Below the pieces are notes generated by a model. The model was not told the origin of the DNA and made no database searches. It saw only the letters and a list, made by a program, of their open reading frames with translations. Below, in pieces: positions 43,593 through 52,705 of a stretch of 64,000 nt of DNA (positions are counted from its first letter, which is position 1; every line of letters begins with the position of its first letter). A program made the translations under genes and the position numbers. The DNA is from Micavibrio aeruginosavorus (lineage in GTDB: Bacteria > Pseudomonadota > Alphaproteobacteria > Micavibrionales > Micavibrionaceae). The stretch lies in assembly GCA_016432265.1 (NCBI GenBank), contig CP066681.1, positions 2,072,342 through 2,136,341 on the forward strand, read 5' to 3'.

Positions 43593-44059
43593 TGAGAAAG
43601 ATTTCCCTACCATTGCTCGCCTGCCTGATATGCTCCAGCGCCTATGCTGAGGAAGCTCTGCAACAGCCTGTTACATATAAAGAATTCTATGAATTTGCGA
43701 ATCAAGTTGACGATAAGGCCCATACGCTGACGGTCGCGCAGTTTAAAGAAATGATGTCTGATCCTGAGGTTATTATTGCAGATCTACGCAGTAAAGAAGC
43801 TTACGATCAGGAACACATTAAAGGTGCCGTTCATCTCGGCCCCGATATCACCCTTGAGAAACTGCAATCAATCGCGCCTTCGAGCGATAAAAAGATCATC
43901 ATGTATTGCGCCAATTCCTTGTTCCAGACGCGTATGGTGTCTTTGACTGATGTGGCGCTGCCGCAAGCTTTATACCTTGGATACAAGAATACCTATATTC
44001 TTGAACGATATTCGGGTCAGGGAGAAAAAATCGATCTTCCATTTGAAGGCCAGCCATGA
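43592..44059 (+). CDS. Secreted rhodanese-like protein
   Basis: 155 residues with a signal peptide (about 1-19, ending SSAYA). The rhodanese fold is seen as VIIADLRSKEAYDQEHIKGA then VHLG, and the active-site loop YCANSLFQTRM with Cys about 106. It should act on thiols or sulfane sulfur in the periplasm. It overlaps the flhA stop by 1 base (TAATG) and the next gene by 4, so it is tied to flhA expression; the reason is unclear. Confidence 0.8.
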   Translation: MRKISLPLLACLICSSAYAEEALQQPVTYKEFYEFANQVDDKAHTLTVAQFKEMMSDPEVIIADLRSKEAYDQEHIKGAVHLGPDITLEKLQSIAPSSDKKIIMYCANSLFQTRMVSLTDVALPQALYLGYKNTYILERYSGQGEKIDLPFEGQP

Positions 44060-44955
44060 CCTCAAACCTGCCGCCTCGCATCATTCATGATATTCTGCTG
44101 GATATGCAGAAACTGGCCCCCGCTCTTGAAAAAAAGCGCCGGGCCTACAATCTGAGTCTGCTGATCGGGGTTTTTGTCATCGTTGGCGCCCTTTATGCCC
44201 TGCTTTCCTACCTCACCGACCCTCGCCTGGGCAGTCAGATTGCGATGATCGGGGTTGCCTTCCTGCCCAGCTATATTCTCTACAGAGTCCTGAACCACCT
44301 ATACGGCAAAGCCGTCCATAGAGCCTTTATCAAAGCCGTATGCAAACAAGGAGTGCTCTCCTACTCTGAACTCGGTTTCTTCGAGTCTCGCGAGATCGAA
44401 CATCATAAAATCCTGCCCCACGCCCTGAAAAGCGTTTCAGGAGAAGGCATTAAAGGGACGTACCAAAGCATTACCTTTGTTCTTCAGGAAATATCGCTGC
44501 GAAACAAGGGGGATACCGCGTTCTGGGGGATAGCCGCCCGCATTTACCTCTCGCACGCCTTCGAGGGCCACACCGTCATGATCCCTCACGGTCGACATAT
44601 GGCCGACTTTCTCCTGCGTTTTCCAAACTGGAAAAAAATCAACACCATGTCCGCAAAATATGCACCTTACTATGAAGGCCTGACGAGCGATCCCGTAGAA
44701 GCCCGCGCCGTATTGCCTCCGCACTTCATGGAAAGACTGATGGATGCCGGACAATTGCCGCGCGGCAAGATGATGAGCCTCAGCCTGACCGGACGCGAAA
44801 TATTGCTGGCCTACCCGCGCTTTCGACCGCTCTTTGTGGTTCCCGCCCTGTGGCAGCCGGTATCTCTGGCCGCGATGCAACGTTGTATATGGGAAATAGA
44901 ATCTATTTTCAGGGTAATCGATGTCATCAAAAGCAATCGCCAGATTCGCACATGA
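44056..44955 (+). CDS. DUF3137-type membrane protein A
   Basis: 299 residues with two membrane segments (about 30-51 and 62-82) and a large soluble domain. The pattern SYSELGFFESREIEHHKILP, then VSGEGIKGTYQSITFVLQEI and FEGHTVMIPHG resembles DUF3137 proteins. Such proteins lack a known function. It overlaps the next gene, a paralogue, by 4 bases (ATGA). Downstream of flhA in the same transcription unit. Confidence 0.7.
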   Translation: MTSNLPPRIIHDILLDMQKLAPALEKKRRAYNLSLLIGVFVIVGALYALLSYLTDPRLGSQIAMIGVAFLPSYILYRVLNHLYGKAVHRAFIKAVCKQGVLSYSELGFFESREIEHHKILPHALKSVSGEGIKGTYQSITFVLQEISLRNKGDTAFWGIAARIYLSHAFEGHTVMIPHGRHMADFLLRFPNWKKINTMSAKYAPYYEGLTSDPVEARAVLPPHFMERLMDAGQLPRGKMMSLSLTGREILLAYPRFRPLFVVPALWQPVSLAAMQRCIWEIESIFRVIDVIKSNRQIRT

Positions 44956-45971
44956 AACCGATTGACGCCCCCATGCTCGACATGTTCCCCACAGCCGAGG
45001 CCATCTTCAAAGATAATTACGATGTCATCAGGCTGCTGGAAAACAGACGGCGCAACATGATCTTCGTTTTCATCATCACTAGCTTGGTTATTGGTCTGTT
45101 TTCATTTTTTGCCACGCCATTTATCTTGCCTCTCCGATCGGGGCCGAGTCCTGACATGCGATTTTCGCTGCAACTGCTCTATGCTATTATCGCCGCTTTA
45201 TGCTTTATACCCGTCCAATACAGCTTTATTGACGGGTTGTACCGTCAGCTTGCAAAACGCAAATGCCTGGATATTATCGCCGGCAGCCTGAAAATGACCT
45301 ACCGTCGCGGCGGGTATTTTTACCTCACAGATATATACGACCACCACATACTCCCGCCCTATACGAAACGTAGGGTCGAAGAGGGTTTTTCAGGAAAATT
45401 CAAAGGGTTCAAGATCGAATTTCAGGATTTTTTTATCAGCTCCGCAAGACGCTGCCTCGAAGGCGCGAGCTTCCGTTCCCTGCCTTTGCTCGGGCGCTAT
45501 TACGGTCTGGCCATGAAAGTGGAGCTGAATAAACGCTTCGCCTATCATACTGTTTTACTGCCCGCAAAAGAGCAAAAGCGTTTTCTGGCCTCACTGCCGA
45601 ACGCAAACCTCTTCCTGCACGAGGATGTCAACCTCGTGTATCACAATTTCACCCGCCACTATGTCTGTCTCTCTACCCATCAGGTCGAAGCTCGTTACAT
45701 TCTGGATCCTGCCGTCATGGAGCGTTTCGCCCGTCTGGCCGAATCATTTGATACGGATCTCATATCCGCCAGCTTTATGGGCAATGAAATGGTCGTCGTG
45801 ATGCGCCCTCTGCTGAACCTGTTCGAAGTCGGCAGCCTGCGCGATCCCGTCACAGTCCTGACCATCGAACGCACATTGATGCAAATCCATACCCTGCGGC
45901 AGATGGCCGAGATTTTTGAGCTGAACGACAAGGTCGGGCTAGGCGCGGCCGTCACGGGACGGATCGACTGA
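44952..45971 (+). CDS. DUF3137-type membrane protein B (paralogue)
   Basis: 339 residues from ATG 44952. Same layout as its neighbour: two membrane segments (about 38-58 and 70-92) and a soluble domain with YLTDIYDHHILPPYTKRRVE, then FKGFKIEFQDFFISSARRCL and VLLPAKEQ. The two genes arose by tandem duplication long ago, since similarity is only visible in the domain order and short motifs. Function unknown. Confidence 0.7.
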   Translation: MKPIDAPMLDMFPTAEAIFKDNYDVIRLLENRRRNMIFVFIITSLVIGLFSFFATPFILPLRSGPSPDMRFSLQLLYAIIAALCFIPVQYSFIDGLYRQLAKRKCLDIIAGSLKMTYRRGGYFYLTDIYDHHILPPYTKRRVEEGFSGKFKGFKIEFQDFFISSARRCLEGASFRSLPLLGRYYGLAMKVELNKRFAYHTVLLPAKEQKRFLASLPNANLFLHEDVNLVYHNFTRHYVCLSTHQVEARYILDPAVMERFARLAESFDTDLISASFMGNEMVVVMRPLLNLFEVGSLRDPVTVLTIERTLMQIHTLRQMAEIFELNDKVGLGAAVTGRID

Positions 45972-46020
45972 CGGGATTTATCCCAAATGCTGCCTTTTAA
46001 TCGGGAATTCTTTAACTTTT

Positions 46021-46085
46021 GACTCTAGAATAGAGATTCTAGAAAACATATACTCATAATCAATAGATTCGGTTTCTTCCGATTC
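46021..46085 (+). promoter_or_regulatory. GANTC cluster with a perfect palindrome upstream of flhF
   Basis: Four GANTC sites, the target of the alphaproteobacterial cell-cycle methyltransferase CcrM, lie within 65 bases: 46021, 46035, 46066, 46081. Two overlap the perfect palindrome TCTAGAATAGAGATTCTAGA (46024-46043, 8-base arms, 4-base spacer). The region ends 15 bases before the flhF ATG. Confidence 0.6.
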
Positions 46086-46100
46086 GTCAAAAGTTCTGCC

Positions 46101-47234
46101 ATGCGGCTAAAATCTTTTTATGCAAAAACAATGACCGAGGCGATGCAAATGGTGCGCCAGACTCTCGGAGATGACGCAGTGATCGTGGCTACCCGTGAGG
46201 AGCACGGCGGGAAAGCCGTGCGCGTAACGGCCGCGATAGAGCAAACCGACAGCGGCGACTATGATGATTTCGAAAAAGACTTTCGCGCCTTTCGTGAGAA
46301 TTACCGCTCCCGCCGCGCGGCACCTGCCAGCAGCAGCCCGAACTTCGAGATCGACACCGTGGATGCGCCGCAGCTTTCGGCCCGCGAATGGCTGCAATAC
46401 GACAGCGAAGACGAGGAAGGCGCCGTCATCGAACAACTGACCGACGCCATGCTGCGTCATGGCGTGCCGGATGAAATCACCGACCAAGTCATTTCCTGCG
46501 CCACAGTCATCGGTGCTGACGATGCCGGGACATCCCTGACCGCTGCCCTTGAGCATCTGTATTCCTTCCGCCCGTTGCCGCAAAAATCAACCTCGACCGC
46601 CCTGATGGTCGTCGGCCCGCCCGGGGCCGGGAAAACGCTGGCCGTGGCCAAGCTCGCCGCCCGCGGCGTCATGAACGGCTTGCGCGTGGCGGTTATCACG
46701 ACCGATGTGATCCGTGCCGGCGGCGTCGAACAACTGGCAGCCTTTACCAAAATCCTGCGCATCGACCTGCAAAAAGCCTCATCGGCGCAATCATTGCGGC
46801 TAGCTATCGAGAATGCCCGAACCGCCGACCAGATTTTAATCGATACCGCTGGTTACAACCCGTTTGCACCCGATGAAATGCGTGACCTCGCACGCCTGAT
46901 CACCGCCGGGGATATTGAACCTGTCATGGTCATGCCTGCGGGCGCGGATGCCGACGAATGCGGTGAAATGGCGCGTGTTTACGCTACGCTGGGCGTGCGC
47001 TCCATGCTGCCCACCCGCCTCGACATCGCCCGCCGCCTGGGAGGCCTTCTGGCCGCCGCTCATCACGGCGGTCTGATTTTCGCCGATGCCAGCAACACCC
47101 CCAAAGTCGCCGACGGCCTGATCGGGCTGTCGCCCCGCCGCCTAGCCCATCTTCTCATGCCGGAACTGGCGCGCAGCCAGCCTTCCTCTTCGGCCCCTTC
47201 CGTAAACACTCAACGCCATAAACAGAACGCTTAA
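46101..47234 (+). CDS. flhF: FlhF, SRP-type GTPase for flagellar placement
   Basis: 377 residues. The N-terminal MRLKSFYAKTMTEAMQMVRQ with TLGDDAVIVATREE is the FlhF start. The GTPase has G1 GPPGAGKT (about 172), the SRP-type insertion and G3 DTAG (about 248, here DTAGYNP). The G4 motif is not a clear TKxD (TRLD instead). FlhF sets the place of new flagella, usually a pole, and is countered by FlhG just downstream. Confidence 0.94.
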   Translation: MRLKSFYAKTMTEAMQMVRQTLGDDAVIVATREEHGGKAVRVTAAIEQTDSGDYDDFEKDFRAFRENYRSRRAAPASSSPNFEIDTVDAPQLSAREWLQYDSEDEEGAVIEQLTDAMLRHGVPDEITDQVISCATVIGADDAGTSLTAALEHLYSFRPLPQKSTSTALMVVGPPGAGKTLAVAKLAARGVMNGLRVAVITTDVIRAGGVEQLAAFTKILRIDLQKASSAQSLRLAIENARTADQILIDTAGYNPFAPDEMRDLARLITAGDIEPVMVMPAGADADECGEMARVYATLGVRSMLPTRLDIARRLGGLLAAAHHGGLIFADASNTPKVADGLIGLSPRRLAHLLMPELARSQPSSSAPSVNTQRHKQNA

Positions 47235-47249
47235 AGATACCACGTCAGG

Positions 47250-48098
47250 ATGACCACCATGAATGACATCGTCACCGCCAAGCTGCCCCCCGCCGATCTG
47301 CCCGCCACACCCAGTTTCCGGCGCGGCAAGAACATCATCGCCGTGGCAAGCGGTAAAGGCGGCGTCGGCAAAACATGGTTCTCGATAACGCTCTCGCACG
47401 CGCTGGCCAAGGAAGGCAAACGCGTACTGCTGTTTGATGGCGACCTGGGTCTGGCCAACGTCGACGTGCAATTGGGCCTTATGCCCAAGCGCGACCTGAA
47501 TGACGTGATCCGCGGGCGTTTGAGCCTCGATAAGGTTATCCAGCCCTTCGAAGAGGGCGGTTTTGACATCGTCGCCGGGCGTTCCGGGCAAGCCTCGCTC
47601 TCGTCATTGCCCAGTCAGCGTCTGATGTTCCTGCGCGACCAGTTGCTGGAAGTCGCCGAGAAATACGATGTTGTCGTCATCGATCTGGGCGCCGGCGTGG
47701 ATCGCACCGTTCGCATGATGTCGGCCTCGGCCACACGAACTCTGCTGATCACAACGGACGAACCGACATCGCTTACCGACGCCTATGCCTTTATCAAGCT
47801 CGGTAACGCCGCCGGTATGTCGAAGCATATCAGCATCGTCTCCAACATGGCGCAAAGCGCGCTTGAGGGAGAGAAAACCTACCGCACCCTGCTGAAGGCC
47901 TGCGAAAACTTCCTGCGCCTGTCTCCGCCGCTGGCAGGCATCGTCCGTCACGACCCGCGCGTCAAGGATACTATCCGCCACCAGACCCCCATTCTGGTGC
48001 GTTCCCCCAATACCGACGCCGCCGAGGACGTCACCAAAATTGCCCGGGCACTTATGTATCAACTGGCTGATACGCAGCGCATGACCGCCGGTTTCTAG
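47250..48098 (+). CDS. flhG: FlhG (MinD-like ATPase), flagellar number regulator
   Basis: 282 residues. Deviant Walker A AVASGKGGVGKTWFSITLSH (about 31-50), then LLFDGDLGLANVDVQLGL, IDLGAGVDRTVRMM and TTDEPTSLTDAYAFIKL. Such MinD-like proteins stimulate FlhF GTPase and limit flagellar number. ATG 47250 is used; ATG 47259 is an alternative. Confidence 0.93.
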   Translation: MTTMNDIVTAKLPPADLPATPSFRRGKNIIAVASGKGGVGKTWFSITLSHALAKEGKRVLLFDGDLGLANVDVQLGLMPKRDLNDVIRGRLSLDKVIQPFEEGGFDIVAGRSGQASLSSLPSQRLMFLRDQLLEVAEKYDVVVIDLGAGVDRTVRMMSASATRTLLITTDEPTSLTDAYAFIKLGNAAGMSKHISIVSNMAQSALEGEKTYRTLLKACENFLRLSPPLAGIVRHDPRVKDTIRHQTPILVRSPNTDAAEDVTKIARALMYQLADTQRMTAGF

Positions 48099-48140
48099 TC
48101 TGTAATCCGCGATTTAATCATTTTCTGCTATCCTGCCTGA

Positions 48141-50315
48141 ATGAGCGATTCAGGCTTTTCACAGTTCCCGACCAAACCCCCGCCGCAAGCCGGGCAAAAC
48201 CTGCTTTCTCTCAAGGCGGGGCTAAAAGCGCAGGTGCTGGAAATATCCGGAAAAATTGCCCGGCTGGACGCGCCCCAAACCGTGAGCGGCGAAGTAGCCA
48301 AGGTCAACCGCGACGGCACGGTGCAGGTTAAAACCGAACAAGGTGAACTGACGATCAAGCCGCGCGAACGCATCATCCCTGCGGAGGGACAAAAGCTGCA
48401 AATCGACTTACCGGCAGGAGCGCCGCCGAAACAGGTGACCCTGCGCCCGGCGCCGCCCGCTATGCCATCGCTCCCTCAGATCCCAAGCCCGAACGCACCG
48501 CCACCGCTCCCCCGACCCGAAAACGCAGCGTCCGCACCTGCGTCCATTCAAACGCCGCCGGCAGGAACATTTCCGGCACGACCCGCTCTTGACCCACACG
48601 TGCAAGCGCATCTTAACCAGCATCTGGCAACGCGCCCCACCCCCGCGGCGACAGCGCCTGCCCTTGTTTCAACGCCCCCGATTTTGTCTGAGGGCGCATT
48701 GATACGTTTGACACCGCTGTCTCCTCCGCAGGTGAAGGAATTTCTGACACAAGCCGTTCCGGCTGTCATACATCCATTGTCAACGCGACTGGCAGCGCAG
48801 GCCACGCCGCAAACCGACGCCCTGTTTCAAGAGCTGCCGCAAGAATCGATAAGAACTCTAACCACAACGCCAAAAGAAACTCTGCAATCAATTGCCCGGC
48901 ACCTGAACGAGGTCATCCGCACAGGGGGATTTCCCATTACAACGCTCCCGGAGATTCAGATAGCTTTCCCGAGCGCTGCACAAATGCCAGAACTCATATT
49001 GCGCACATTCAGTCCTGCTGGCATATCACAGTCGCCGCCCGGACAGGCTGTCGCCCGACCTTTGCCTTTCATGGATATGTCTCCGGTAATGACCGGGAAA
49101 TTATTACCCGGGGAGACCATACCGCTTATCCGCATCTCACTGCAGCCGCCCTTGCTGACGACCCCAACGGCAGATTCCGGCGTCTTCATTATGTTCAAAA
49201 CAAGTCCCCCGCTGACGACGCAACCTCTGACAGGCGGCATATCGCCTGTGTCAACACGCCTGCCCCAATCGCTTGATATGCGGGTACAAACCATCCACCC
49301 TCCCGTGACGGCGCTGATCACGCCGCTTCCAGCGCCCGAGTCCTTGAAAATCTCGAACCTCGGTCTGACAGCAACGCCTGTTGCCACACTTCCGCAAATG
49401 GAATTGATTACCCGGCCTGCCGCAGCCACGCAGACGACAGTCCAGATCATCGGCATGACAGCGCGGCAAATCCCCGTCATCATGATGCCGTTGCCGCAAA
49501 CCGGCGATGTTCAGTTCTTTACAATCCCGGTCATGGCCAGCAACCTAAACCCGGGCACCATTTTAACCTTGACGCCACAACCGGGGGCTTCTCTGGCGAT
49601 ATCCCAGTCCATATCCAGCGACCCACCCGGCGTTTTCGAATTGATGAGCGGGTTTCGCTGGCCGGTATTTGACGAACTGGCAGAGATTCAGAATCTGCAA
49701 ATTCAGGCAACAACAGTGCATTCGCTGGCGCAAATCCTGCCGTCGCCCGCGCAACCGGCCAAATTACCCGCGGCAGCGCTGCTTTTCATCGCTGCCGTGC
49801 GGGCGGGCGATATACAGGCATGGCTCGGCGACAAAACCGTCGACCAATTGCGCCGTGGCGGCAAGGCGGAATGGGTCGCGCGCATGAGCCGTGAATTCTC
49901 AGGCCTGAACAAGCTGGCGTCCGAACCCGTAAACGCGGAATGGCGCGGGATGAGCATTCCTTTATATGCCCAAGGGCAAATCGACAAAATCCATCTCTAT
50001 TACCGCTCCAGTGACCACGGATCTGACCGCGATCAGGAGCAAAAAAACAAGGGCGGTTCCACCCGCTTCATCTTTGACCTGAACTTAAGCGCCATAGGCC
50101 CGGTGCAGCTTGACGGTTACGTGCGGAATAAAACTCTCGATCTTGCAGTGCGCACCGAACAACCTTTCAGCGCCGCAATGCGCCATAACATGACCCGTCG
50201 CTATATCCATGTGCTGGAAGCTGCCGGGCTTGAAGGCACCCTGATCTTCCAATCCCATCCCGATAAGTGGGTGCACATCACCCCGCGCACCGATCTTCTC
50301 AGCACTTCAATCTAG
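48141..50315 (+). CDS. Second FliK-like protein with a long Pro-rich region
   Basis: 724 residues. About the first 500 are rich in Pro, Thr and Ala (PAMPSLPQIPSPNAPPPLPR style), with repeated short beta stretches. The C-terminal part (about 560-715) is compact and conserved-looking: KLPAAALLFIAAVRAGDIQA, then RFIFDLNLSAIGPVQLDGYV and RNKTLDLAVRTEQPFSAAMR. That tail resembles the C-terminal domain of FliK/hook-length-type proteins. True fliK is at 19247. No signal peptide. Follows flhG by 42 bases. Confidence 0.7.
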   Translation: MSDSGFSQFPTKPPPQAGQNLLSLKAGLKAQVLEISGKIARLDAPQTVSGEVAKVNRDGTVQVKTEQGELTIKPRERIIPAEGQKLQIDLPAGAPPKQVTLRPAPPAMPSLPQIPSPNAPPPLPRPENAASAPASIQTPPAGTFPARPALDPHVQAHLNQHLATRPTPAATAPALVSTPPILSEGALIRLTPLSPPQVKEFLTQAVPAVIHPLSTRLAAQATPQTDALFQELPQESIRTLTTTPKETLQSIARHLNEVIRTGGFPITTLPEIQIAFPSAAQMPELILRTFSPAGISQSPPGQAVARPLPFMDMSPVMTGKLLPGETIPLIRISLQPPLLTTPTADSGVFIMFKTSPPLTTQPLTGGISPVSTRLPQSLDMRVQTIHPPVTALITPLPAPESLKISNLGLTATPVATLPQMELITRPAAATQTTVQIIGMTARQIPVIMMPLPQTGDVQFFTIPVMASNLNPGTILTLTPQPGASLAISQSISSDPPGVFELMSGFRWPVFDELAEIQNLQIQATTVHSLAQILPSPAQPAKLPAAALLFIAAVRAGDIQAWLGDKTVDQLRRGGKAEWVARMSREFSGLNKLASEPVNAEWRGMSIPLYAQGQIDKIHLYYRSSDHGSDRDQEQKNKGGSTRFIFDLNLSAIGPVQLDGYVRNKTLDLAVRTEQPFSAAMRHNMTRRYIHVLEAAGLEGTLIFQSHPDKWVHITPRTDLLSTSI

Positions 50316-50391
50316 CATTAACACTCTGAAACACCTTATTTTTTCATAAAATTAACGCTTTATGGGTAAATTGCCCTTATGATGGGCTGAC

Positions 50392-52353
50392 ATGAGCAGC
50401 GAACTGAAGCGTGATATCGTCGAATCCCTACGCCCCTTGCCCTACGCACGGGAAGTGCAGGCATGGCTGGTCGACTTCATCGCTGCCGCCACAATCAAGA
50501 AAAAGCCGCCGGAAGATTATATCCGCAATCTGGAGCGCCCCAGTGCAACCTTCGTCGATTCACGGGATATCAACGAAGCCGTTGATATCATACACACTAT
50601 CTACGCCCGTAAAGGGTATCTCCCCCCTTGGGAGTTGGAAGACGAACTGATCCGGGCCTATAACCCTGATATCCCCGAAACGGCGTTGCAGAAAACACTC
50701 GAATTCAGCGCTACGGAAAAGGCCCGCGACCCTCTGACGGGTTACTATCAGAAACCGCAAGTCCCCCTCGTGATGGGATTGGCCGCCCTTTATAAAGAAG
50801 CGCAACAACAACCGGTCAGCGTCATAGAGATCGATTTCAGCAATATGCGCGGCACCAATGAGCACAACGAAAAGATCCTGCACACCGCCGATCCCGGTAA
50901 ACCTGAATCCGACATTCGCGACGAGGCCATGGCATTGACCGACCGTTATGCGCTTCTGGTCGCAGCCAGCATTATGAAAGCCGCGCAGGATCGTGTGCTC
51001 GATAGCCGGGAGCCCGCTGTTCAACTTATGCCGCTGCGCACCGGAGGCGATGAAATCAGGGTCGTCGTCGTCAACCTCGATCCTGCGGAGGCGTCCCGGC
51101 TAATGCCGGCCATCCATGACAGCATCGAGGCCGTAACCGCTACATTGGGTCTGCACGACCACCCGCATGCCAAACGGCCGCTGGATAACTTCTCTAACGG
51201 CTTTGGCGCAGCGGGCACTGTCTTCCCGCTGCGGGCCGATGGCCGCTTTGATGAAACGATTGCCGAAGCCGATAAGGCGATCGGAGATTTCAAGGTTGAA
51301 CTGGGCCGCATCCGCGCTGAAAACTCCCCTTTCGCCGCGCTGAAGCCGGATCAATTCAATCTTGATGAGATTTACCGCGATCAGGGCGTCGCACAGAGAT
51401 TCTTGCAAGAACTCAATCGCCGCCTTGAAGAGGAAACGGGCAAGCTCAACCTGCAGGCAGTAACGCCTCCGGCATTCCCGACCATTGAAGAGATTGTGCA
51501 CAAAAACAGGCCGGATCATATTCCCGACAGGCCTGAGCTACAGACGATGATCCTGAACGAATTCCGCTGCCGCCTCGACGAGGCAGGCATCCAGCTCACA
51601 CCCGCACAGGAAAAAATACTGCGGATCAAGGTATTGAAATTTCCGCAAAGCGACCCTTCATCAGGCGCACTGATCGGGCGCGATTTCCCGGCCATGGCCG
51701 GCATGGCGATGCAGGTTGTCGCCGATATCAATCAAAGAACCGGTCAGCAAGCCGCCCTGTGGACGATCGGCACCAGCTTCCACAATCTGGCGGGACTCAA
51801 TGAAACTCTGGGCCACGGCCACAGCAATCTGGTCTTGCGCTATCAAGCGCAGGACATCATTAAAGAAAGTCTGCATAAAATTGGCGTCGATCGCCGCCAT
51901 TTCCAGATCGCGCATATGGGGAACGGCGATTTTTATACAATCGTTCAACCAGTTATTCTTGATGACGCCGGAAAGGTACGCACGGTCACAGCCAAGGATA
52001 TCGACAAGGCCTGCCTGGAAATTGAGCAGCGCCTTGAAAAATTCAACAAAACCAGCATCAAGTCTTTCCTGACACGCTATGGCATTCAGGGCGCCGATGA
52101 CCTGCCCCCTTCATTCTCGCTGATGGCTAATCCGCGCGACGCCCGGATGCCGGGTTTGCGTGTTTCTCTTTCGGCAAAGTCCTATATCGCCGACCCCAGC
52201 ATCGACACCCACCATAATCGCCAAGGCGGCGCCGTCATGAGATTCATCACCGAACATCTGTCAGACATGGCAAGCACCAACAAAGCGCGCTGGGCCAAGG
52301 AAGCCGCGCAAGTGTTCGATCCCCACCCGCAAATCCCGTTTGCTAGAGGCTGA
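50392..52353 (+). CDS. Cytoplasmic protein with two degenerate GGDEF-like domains
   Basis: 653 residues with no membrane segment. Domain 1 (about 105-290) has the GGDEF layout: DPLTGYYQ, IEIDFSNMRGTNEHNEKIL, then RTGGDEIRVVVVNLDPAEA, where GGDE is kept but F is I. Domain 2 (about 425-535) has NLAGLNETLGHGHSNLVLR and then HMGNGDFYTIVQP, where GGDEF has become GNGDF. Enzymatic synthesis of c-di-GMP is unlikely, at least for domain 2; nucleotide sensing is possible. It follows the FliK-like gene by 76 bases. Confidence 0.7.
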   Translation: MSSELKRDIVESLRPLPYAREVQAWLVDFIAAATIKKKPPEDYIRNLERPSATFVDSRDINEAVDIIHTIYARKGYLPPWELEDELIRAYNPDIPETALQKTLEFSATEKARDPLTGYYQKPQVPLVMGLAALYKEAQQQPVSVIEIDFSNMRGTNEHNEKILHTADPGKPESDIRDEAMALTDRYALLVAASIMKAAQDRVLDSREPAVQLMPLRTGGDEIRVVVVNLDPAEASRLMPAIHDSIEAVTATLGLHDHPHAKRPLDNFSNGFGAAGTVFPLRADGRFDETIAEADKAIGDFKVELGRIRAENSPFAALKPDQFNLDEIYRDQGVAQRFLQELNRRLEEETGKLNLQAVTPPAFPTIEEIVHKNRPDHIPDRPELQTMILNEFRCRLDEAGIQLTPAQEKILRIKVLKFPQSDPSSGALIGRDFPAMAGMAMQVVADINQRTGQQAALWTIGTSFHNLAGLNETLGHGHSNLVLRYQAQDIIKESLHKIGVDRRHFQIAHMGNGDFYTIVQPVILDDAGKVRTVTAKDIDKACLEIEQRLEKFNKTSIKSFLTRYGIQGADDLPPSFSLMANPRDARMPGLRVSLSAKSYIADPSIDTHHNRQGGAVMRFITEHLSDMASTNKARWAKEAAQVFDPHPQIPFARG

Positions 52354-52425
52354 AGAAGCGCCTCCATTTGACATATTTCCATAAAACGGGTATAACACTC
52401 GTAAAATAATATAGAGGAGAGCGTC

Positions 52426-52665
52426 ATGAGCAACGATTTCGGCCCAGGTGAAGAGCTGGAACTGGGCAACAATTTCAAGGTCGCCGTTGGCCAGCATGTC
52501 CATGTCGGAACATTAAAGGCCGCTGTCGCTGCCTGCACAACAAAATCTGTGCGGCTTTTTACCCCTGACAACCCTTATCAAGCAGGTACAGGCAGCTTCA
52601 ACCCGATGCGCACCAACATCCATGTCGACGTCAACCGAAGGGTTTCACGCATTCATTTCGGCTGA
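52426..52665 (+). CDS. Small I78-inhibitor-like protein
   Basis: 79 residues without a signal peptide. The C-terminal segment NPMRTNIHVDVNRRVSRIHF recalls the I78 peptidase-inhibitor core (RPxRLNVxVDxxGxVxRVxCG), though the Cys is Phe. It also contains an HVHVGTLKAAVAACTTKSVR stretch with two adjacent Cys-like positions. A good GGAGAG ribosome site precedes ATG 52426. Function in the cytoplasm is not clear. Confidence 0.6.
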   Translation: MSNDFGPGEELELGNNFKVAVGQHVHVGTLKAAVAACTTKSVRLFTPDNPYQAGTGSFNPMRTNIHVDVNRRVSRIHFG

Positions 52666-52676
52666 CAATATCCCAT

Positions 52677-52705
52677 AAAAAGCGGAGAGACAGTTTCCGC
52701 TTTTT
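52677..52705. terminator. Bidirectional terminator between the I78-like gene and fliJ
   Basis: AAAAAGCGGA pairs with TCCGCTTTTT around a 9-base loop. Its A- and T-flanks make it work on both strands; it abuts the fliJ stop codon. Confidence 0.88.
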
